64,000 nucleotides of DNA from Amycolatopsis iheyensis (GTDB lineage Bacteria > Actinomycetota > Actinomycetes > Mycobacteriales > Pseudonocardiaceae). Location of the stretch: contig NZ_JAMXQV010000038.1 in the NCBI RefSeq assembly GCF_024703995.1, positions 1 through 64,000 of the forward strand. The letters run 5' to 3'. How positions within the stretch are numbered: the first letter of the stretch is position 1; each line of letters opens with the position of its first letter. The translations under genes and the position numbers were made by a program. Below are positions 59,383 to 64,000 of the stretch, in pieces. The notes beneath the pieces are model-generated. The model searched no databases. It was given only the letters and a program-made list of their open reading frames with translations, and was not told the DNA's origin.

Positions 59383-60008
59383 TCAGGCTTGCTTGCGCTT
59401 CGCGAACGCCGTCGGGCGGTCCTCCCACGGGGCGTCGGCCGGACGCGCCGAGCCCGCGCCGGTGAGCACCGCGTGCGTCGCCAGCACCCCGGACACCGTC
59501 GCGCCGTTGAGCAGCTCGCCCGCCAACGCCATCCGGACCGCCTCGGCGAGCGGGAACTTGCGGACAACCAGGTCGGCCTCCTCGTCCCCGAGCACGTCGC
59601 GGTCCACATCGGACAGTCCGCGGGCCAGGAAGACCCGCACCACCTCGTCGGTGAACCCGGGCGACGCCGCGACGTCGACCAGGGTCACCCAGTCCGCCGC
59701 CGCCAGGCCGACCTCCTCGACCAGCTCGCGCTTGGCCGTGCCGACCGGGTCCTCGCCGAGGTGGTCGATCAGGCCGGCCGGCAGCTCCCACAGCCGGTGC
59801 CCGATCGGGTGCCGGTACTGGTGGATCAGCGTGACCTGCTGCTCCTCGTCCAGCGCGACGATCGCCACCGCGCCGAGGTGCTCGATGACCTCGCGCACGG
59901 CGGTGTGCCCGCCCGGCATCACGACGTCGTCGACCCGCAGGCCGACGACGCGTCCGATGTGGACGTCCCGGCTGGACGCGACGCTGAACTCGTGCTCGCC
60001 CGGCGCGG

Positions 60009-60012
<4 letters not shown>
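59383..60012 (-). CDS. ADP-ribose pyrophosphatase (Nudix)
   Basis: 209 aa from GTG 60012 overlapping the pyrG stop (GTGA). Nudix box EDPVGTAKRELVEEVGL, with LPAGLID before it; the gap between Gly and the first Glu is one residue longer than the strict consensus, which is also seen in the mycobacterial orthologue (Rv1700) by my recollection. AASPGFTDEVVRVFLARGL follows. It hydrolyses ADP-ribose to AMP and ribose-5-phosphate. Linked to pyrG and xerD as in mycobacteria. Confidence 0.9.
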
Positions 60013-61709
<1,697 letters not shown>

Positions 61710-61780
61710 GGGCCGCCAGCATATACCGAGCCCGCGGATCCGCGCGTTGTGACTCGCCCTTAGCCTCTTTCGGGGGGTCC

Positions 61781-61822
61781 GCGGGGGCGGAGCCCCCCGG
61801 CGGGGTGCGGGGCTCGGCCCCG
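61781..61822 (-). terminator. Tandem GC hairpins upstream of pyrG
   Basis: GGGGGC (61781-61786) pairs with GCCCCC (61790-61795), loop 3. TGCGGGGC (61804-61811) pairs with GCCCCGCA (61815-61822), loop 3. They lie between the acyltransferase stop and the pyrG start and can act as its terminator. Confidence 0.6.
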
Positions 61823-61858
61823 CAAGACACTGTGCTCCCGACCACCCTTCGGGGTGAT

Positions 61859-63019
61859 TCAGGCGGTGGCCTTCACACGGACCAGACGCGGTCGTCCGGT
61901 GAGCGCTCGGCTACCCGGCAGGCGCCGCAGCACCTCGACGATCAGCACGGTCAGCGTCAGCGTCGCGACGTAGATGATCGCGCTCAGCCACGGCGCGCCG
62001 AACCGCTCGGCGACGTGCGGGATCACCGGGCCGAGGAAGGCCAGCGCCAGCGGGTGGACCAGGAAGACGCTGAACGACCGGTTCGCCGCCCAGGACACCA
62101 GCCTGGCCCCGCGCCCACCCTCCCGGCGGCGCCCGGACCACCAGGTCGCGAACGCGTAGATCGCCGCGATGACGGTGAGGAACCACGGGATGAGGTAGGG
62201 CTGGAACGGGTCGCTGGCCACCTGCGGGAACGTTCCACTGTGGACAGTGCGCAGGTAGTACCACTCGGTGCCGGCCAGCACCGCGACGAGTGCGCCGCCG
62301 AGCAGCAGCCGGTGCCGGCCGACCCAGGCGTGCACGGTCTCGAAGTGCATGGCCACCACGGCGCCGAACAGTGTGTAGAACTGGTACGGCACCACCGTGG
62401 CGTAGAGGTGGGTGACCGTCTCGTAGCTCACGCCGAACCACTGGTACGTCATGAAGAGCGTGACGACGACCTGCACGGCCCCGCTGCCGAGCAGCAGCCA
62501 CTTGTGCTTGCCCTCGGTCGCCCGCAGCAGCTTCATGATCCACGGGAACAGCAGGTACACCTGCATGGTCACCAGCAGGAAGTACAGGTGGTACCAGGCC
62601 CCGCCGGTCACCAGGTCCGTCAGCAGCAGGCGCATCGACGCCTCGAGCGAGCCGGGCTGCTGCGTGCCCGTCACCAGCGAGAACGCCCAGAAGAACATCG
62701 TCCAGGCCAGGTACGGCGTCGCGACCAGCGGCAGCCGCCGTCGCCAGAAGTCGCCGGGGACGATCTCGCGGCCGCGGTTCTGGAACACCAGCACGAACCC
62801 GGTGAGCGCGAAGAACGCCTCCCGCGTGAAGTGCAGCGGGGTCTCGACGGCGTTGGCGCCGACGTCCTGCGCGAAGTTGGTGGCGCCGACCACGTGGATG
62901 AGGATCACGCAGGCGAAGGTGACCAACCGGAAGAGGTCGATCTGGTGCAGGTACGGCGCTTTCCCACCCGGTCTCGGGGTCCGGGCAGGAGCTTCGAGAG
63001 TGGCCTGGGCAGTCGTCAT
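61859..63019 (-). CDS. Membrane acyltransferase (acyltransferase 3 family)
   Basis: 386 aa with about ten membrane segments. Family features: FRLVTFACVILIHVVG with the conserved His in the first helix, REAFFALTGFVLVF, and WRRRLPLVATPYLAWTMFF. Such enzymes O-acylate surface polysaccharides, lipids or macrolides from acyl-CoA. N-terminal cytoplasmic segment APARTPRPGGKAPYLHQIDLF. No glycan cluster is adjacent, so the acceptor is unknown. Confidence 0.87.
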   Translation of the reverse strand: MTTAQATLEAPARTPRPGGKAPYLHQIDLFRLVTFACVILIHVVGATNFAQDVGANAVETPLHFTREAFFALTGFVLVFQNRGREIVPGDFWRRRLPLVATPYLAWTMFFWAFSLVTGTQQPGSLEASMRLLLTDLVTGGAWYHLYFLLVTMQVYLLFPWIMKLLRATEGKHKWLLLGSGAVQVVVTLFMTYQWFGVSYETVTHLYATVVPYQFYTLFGAVVAMHFETVHAWVGRHRLLLGGALVAVLAGTEWYYLRTVHSGTFPQVASDPFQPYLIPWFLTVIAAIYAFATWWSGRRREGGRGARLVSWAANRSFSVFLVHPLALAFLGPVIPHVAERFGAPWLSAIIYVATLTLTVLIVEVLRRLPGSRALTGRPRLVRVKATA

Positions 63020-63245
63020 CGTGCCGCCGTTCCGGCACCTTCGTCGGCGTGGTTCACGTTGTCAGACTTGCCACCCATTCTGTGAATTTCCCATGAAGGC
63101 ACTGGGAAGCGCCTGTTGGCAGAGCTCCGGCGGGCTGTTGGATATGCCACGTCCGCTCAAGGGGCGGGGAGCCTGCGATCATGTTAACGCGTGAGTTCTC
63201 CGGTACCGAGAGTGAGCTTCGTCATCACCCTACCGGCGGCCTCCC

Positions 63246-64000
63246 TCAGCGGTGCGCGTCCCCCTCCACCTCTTCGCGGACCGCTTCGAGTGCGCTGCGT
63301 AACGCGCCGAAGCCGACCGAGCCGAGGGCCAGCCGGAGCGCCTGCGGCACGGCCGGCGTCGTCGCGAACGGCTCGGCGGTGGAGACCGCGACCCGCCGCC
63401 GGGCCAGCGCCGCCACGATCCGGTCCGGACGGGAGTCCCGGGCCAGCGGCAGCCACCGGAAGTACGCCGAGGGGTGCCCGACCCACGGGAGGCCGGCCAG
63501 CACCTCCGAAGCGAGGGCCTGCCGCCGCCGCGCGTCGTCGCGCTTGCGCTCCTCGAGGCGGTCGACCGTGCCGTCGTCGAGCCACCGGCGCGCGAGGGCC
63601 GTGGTCAGCGCGGGGGTGTTCCAGGTCGTGGCCCGGATAGCGCTCTCGAGCGCCGGGACGTGCGTGATCGGCGCGGCGGCGAACCCGAACCGCAAGCCGG
63701 TGGCGACGCTCTTGGAGAGCCCCGACACGTAGACGGTGCGCTCCGGCGCGAGCATCGCCAGCGGCGGCGGCGCGGCCACGGCGAGGTAGGCGTACGAGCC
63801 GTCCTCGACGATCGTCGCGTCGTGCTGCCGGGCGATCGAGACCAGCCGGGCGCGCTGGTCGCCGTCGAGCACCCAGCCCAGCGGGTTGTGCAAGGTCGGC
63901 ATCGCGTAGATCGCCCGGACGCGGCGACGGCGGCACAGCCGGTCGAGCGCGTCGAGGTCCGGCCCGGCGGCGGTCACCGGCAGCGGCGCGAGCTCCAGCC
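63246..64000 (-). CDS. MocR-like PLP-dependent aminotransferase (partial)
   Basis: Only the C-terminal ~250 codons lie in the window; the gene continues past the right edge. The aminotransferase fold type I part includes AIYAMPTLHNPLG (pocket), DGSYAYLAV, the PLP lysine in VSGLSKSVATGLRFG and RRWLDDGTVDRLEERKRDDARRR. A GntR-type N-terminal domain (MocR family) is expected but not visible, so the regulator assignment is inference; a plain aminotransferase is possible. Confidence 0.8.
   Translation of the reverse strand, partial: LELAPLPVTAAGPDLDALDRLCRRRRVRAIYAMPTLHNPLGWVLDGDQRARLVSIARQHDATIVEDGSYAYLAVAAPPPLAMLAPERTVYVSGLSKSVATGLRFGFAAAPITHVPALESAIRATTWNTPALTTALARRWLDDGTVDRLEERKRDDARRRQALASEVLAGLPWVGHPSAYFRWLPLARDSRPDRIVAALARRRVAVSTAEPFATTPAVPQALRLALGSVGFGALRSALEAVREEVEGDAHR

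Noticed and set aside
59740..59790. Nudix box with an extra residue as an inactivating change
   Set aside because: The same spacing occurs in the mycobacterial orthologue as I recall it, so it is a family feature.
63020..63245. Small rightward gene in the acyltransferase upstream gap
   Set aside because: The open frames there run antisense into the aminotransferase gene and lack a recognisable product.

Overview
The window is very GC-rich, almost fully coding DNA from an actinomycete chromosome. The order pyrG, Nudix hydrolase, xerD, parA, scpA, scpB, rluB, cmk, der matches the mycobacterial/actinobacterial core. Several genes have leaderless-type promoters (a TANNNT box 6-7 nt before the start codon), and GTG starts and 1-4 nt gene overlaps are common. 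Together with the gene content this suggests a Pseudonocardiales soil organism, possibly Amycolatopsis-like; that assignment is inference. No IS element, integrase cargo, CRISPR, tRNA or rRNA was recognised.

Layout. 0.3-1.4 kb: a PadR regulator and a GyrI-like protein behind an 18-bp palindrome. 1.5-9.1 kb: a five-gene operon (SWIM zinc finger, DUF5691, MoxR/YehL-type AAA ATPase, DUF5682, VWA) resembling the poorly understood E. coli yeh cluster. 9.2-10.8 kb: an alternative L36 gene and a Baeyer-Villiger-type monooxygenase. 10.8-21.5 kb: a catabolic island with a secreted family-8 polysaccharide lyase and a complete oxidative uronate route (symporter, uronate dehydrogenase, glucarate dehydratase, KDG dehydratase, 2-oxoglutarate semialdehyde dehydrogenase) under an IclR regulator with twin operators, plus one unknown protein. 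21.6-25.7 kb: a polysaccharide deacetylase, a divergent histidine kinase/response regulator pair, and a chimeric phosphotransferase/beta-helix gene. 25.7-29.7 kb: a TetR-controlled flavin/iron oxidoreductase operon and an AraC regulator. 29.9-33.4 kb: hydroxyquinol catabolism, including a maleylacetate reductase-hydroxyquinol dioxygenase fusion. 33.6-45.5 kb: a cyclophilin, two tandem Tat-exported GH95-like proteins, a small HExxH protein, an M1 aminopeptidase and a Pls/PosA-type NRPS. 45.8-61.7 kb: the core genome-maintenance block, interrupted between cmk and rluB by a TetR/DUF4267/KhtTU-like/X-Pro peptidase insert. 61.9-64 kb: an acyltransferase and the 3' part of a MocR-like aminotransferase gene.

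The strongest non-genic signals are modular repeats. Convergent gene ends and some operon joints carry composite inverted repeats. Three sequence-unrelated families all use 21-bp units in inverted orientation; another family is built on CCCCAATGTGGC hairpins. A 33-bp periodic array lies upstream of the DUF5691 gene. A further palindrome (core CTTTCACGTGAAAG) sits twice inside the scpB reading frame. A period-9 CTAG array between a TetR gene and its divergent target looks like an unusually long operator.
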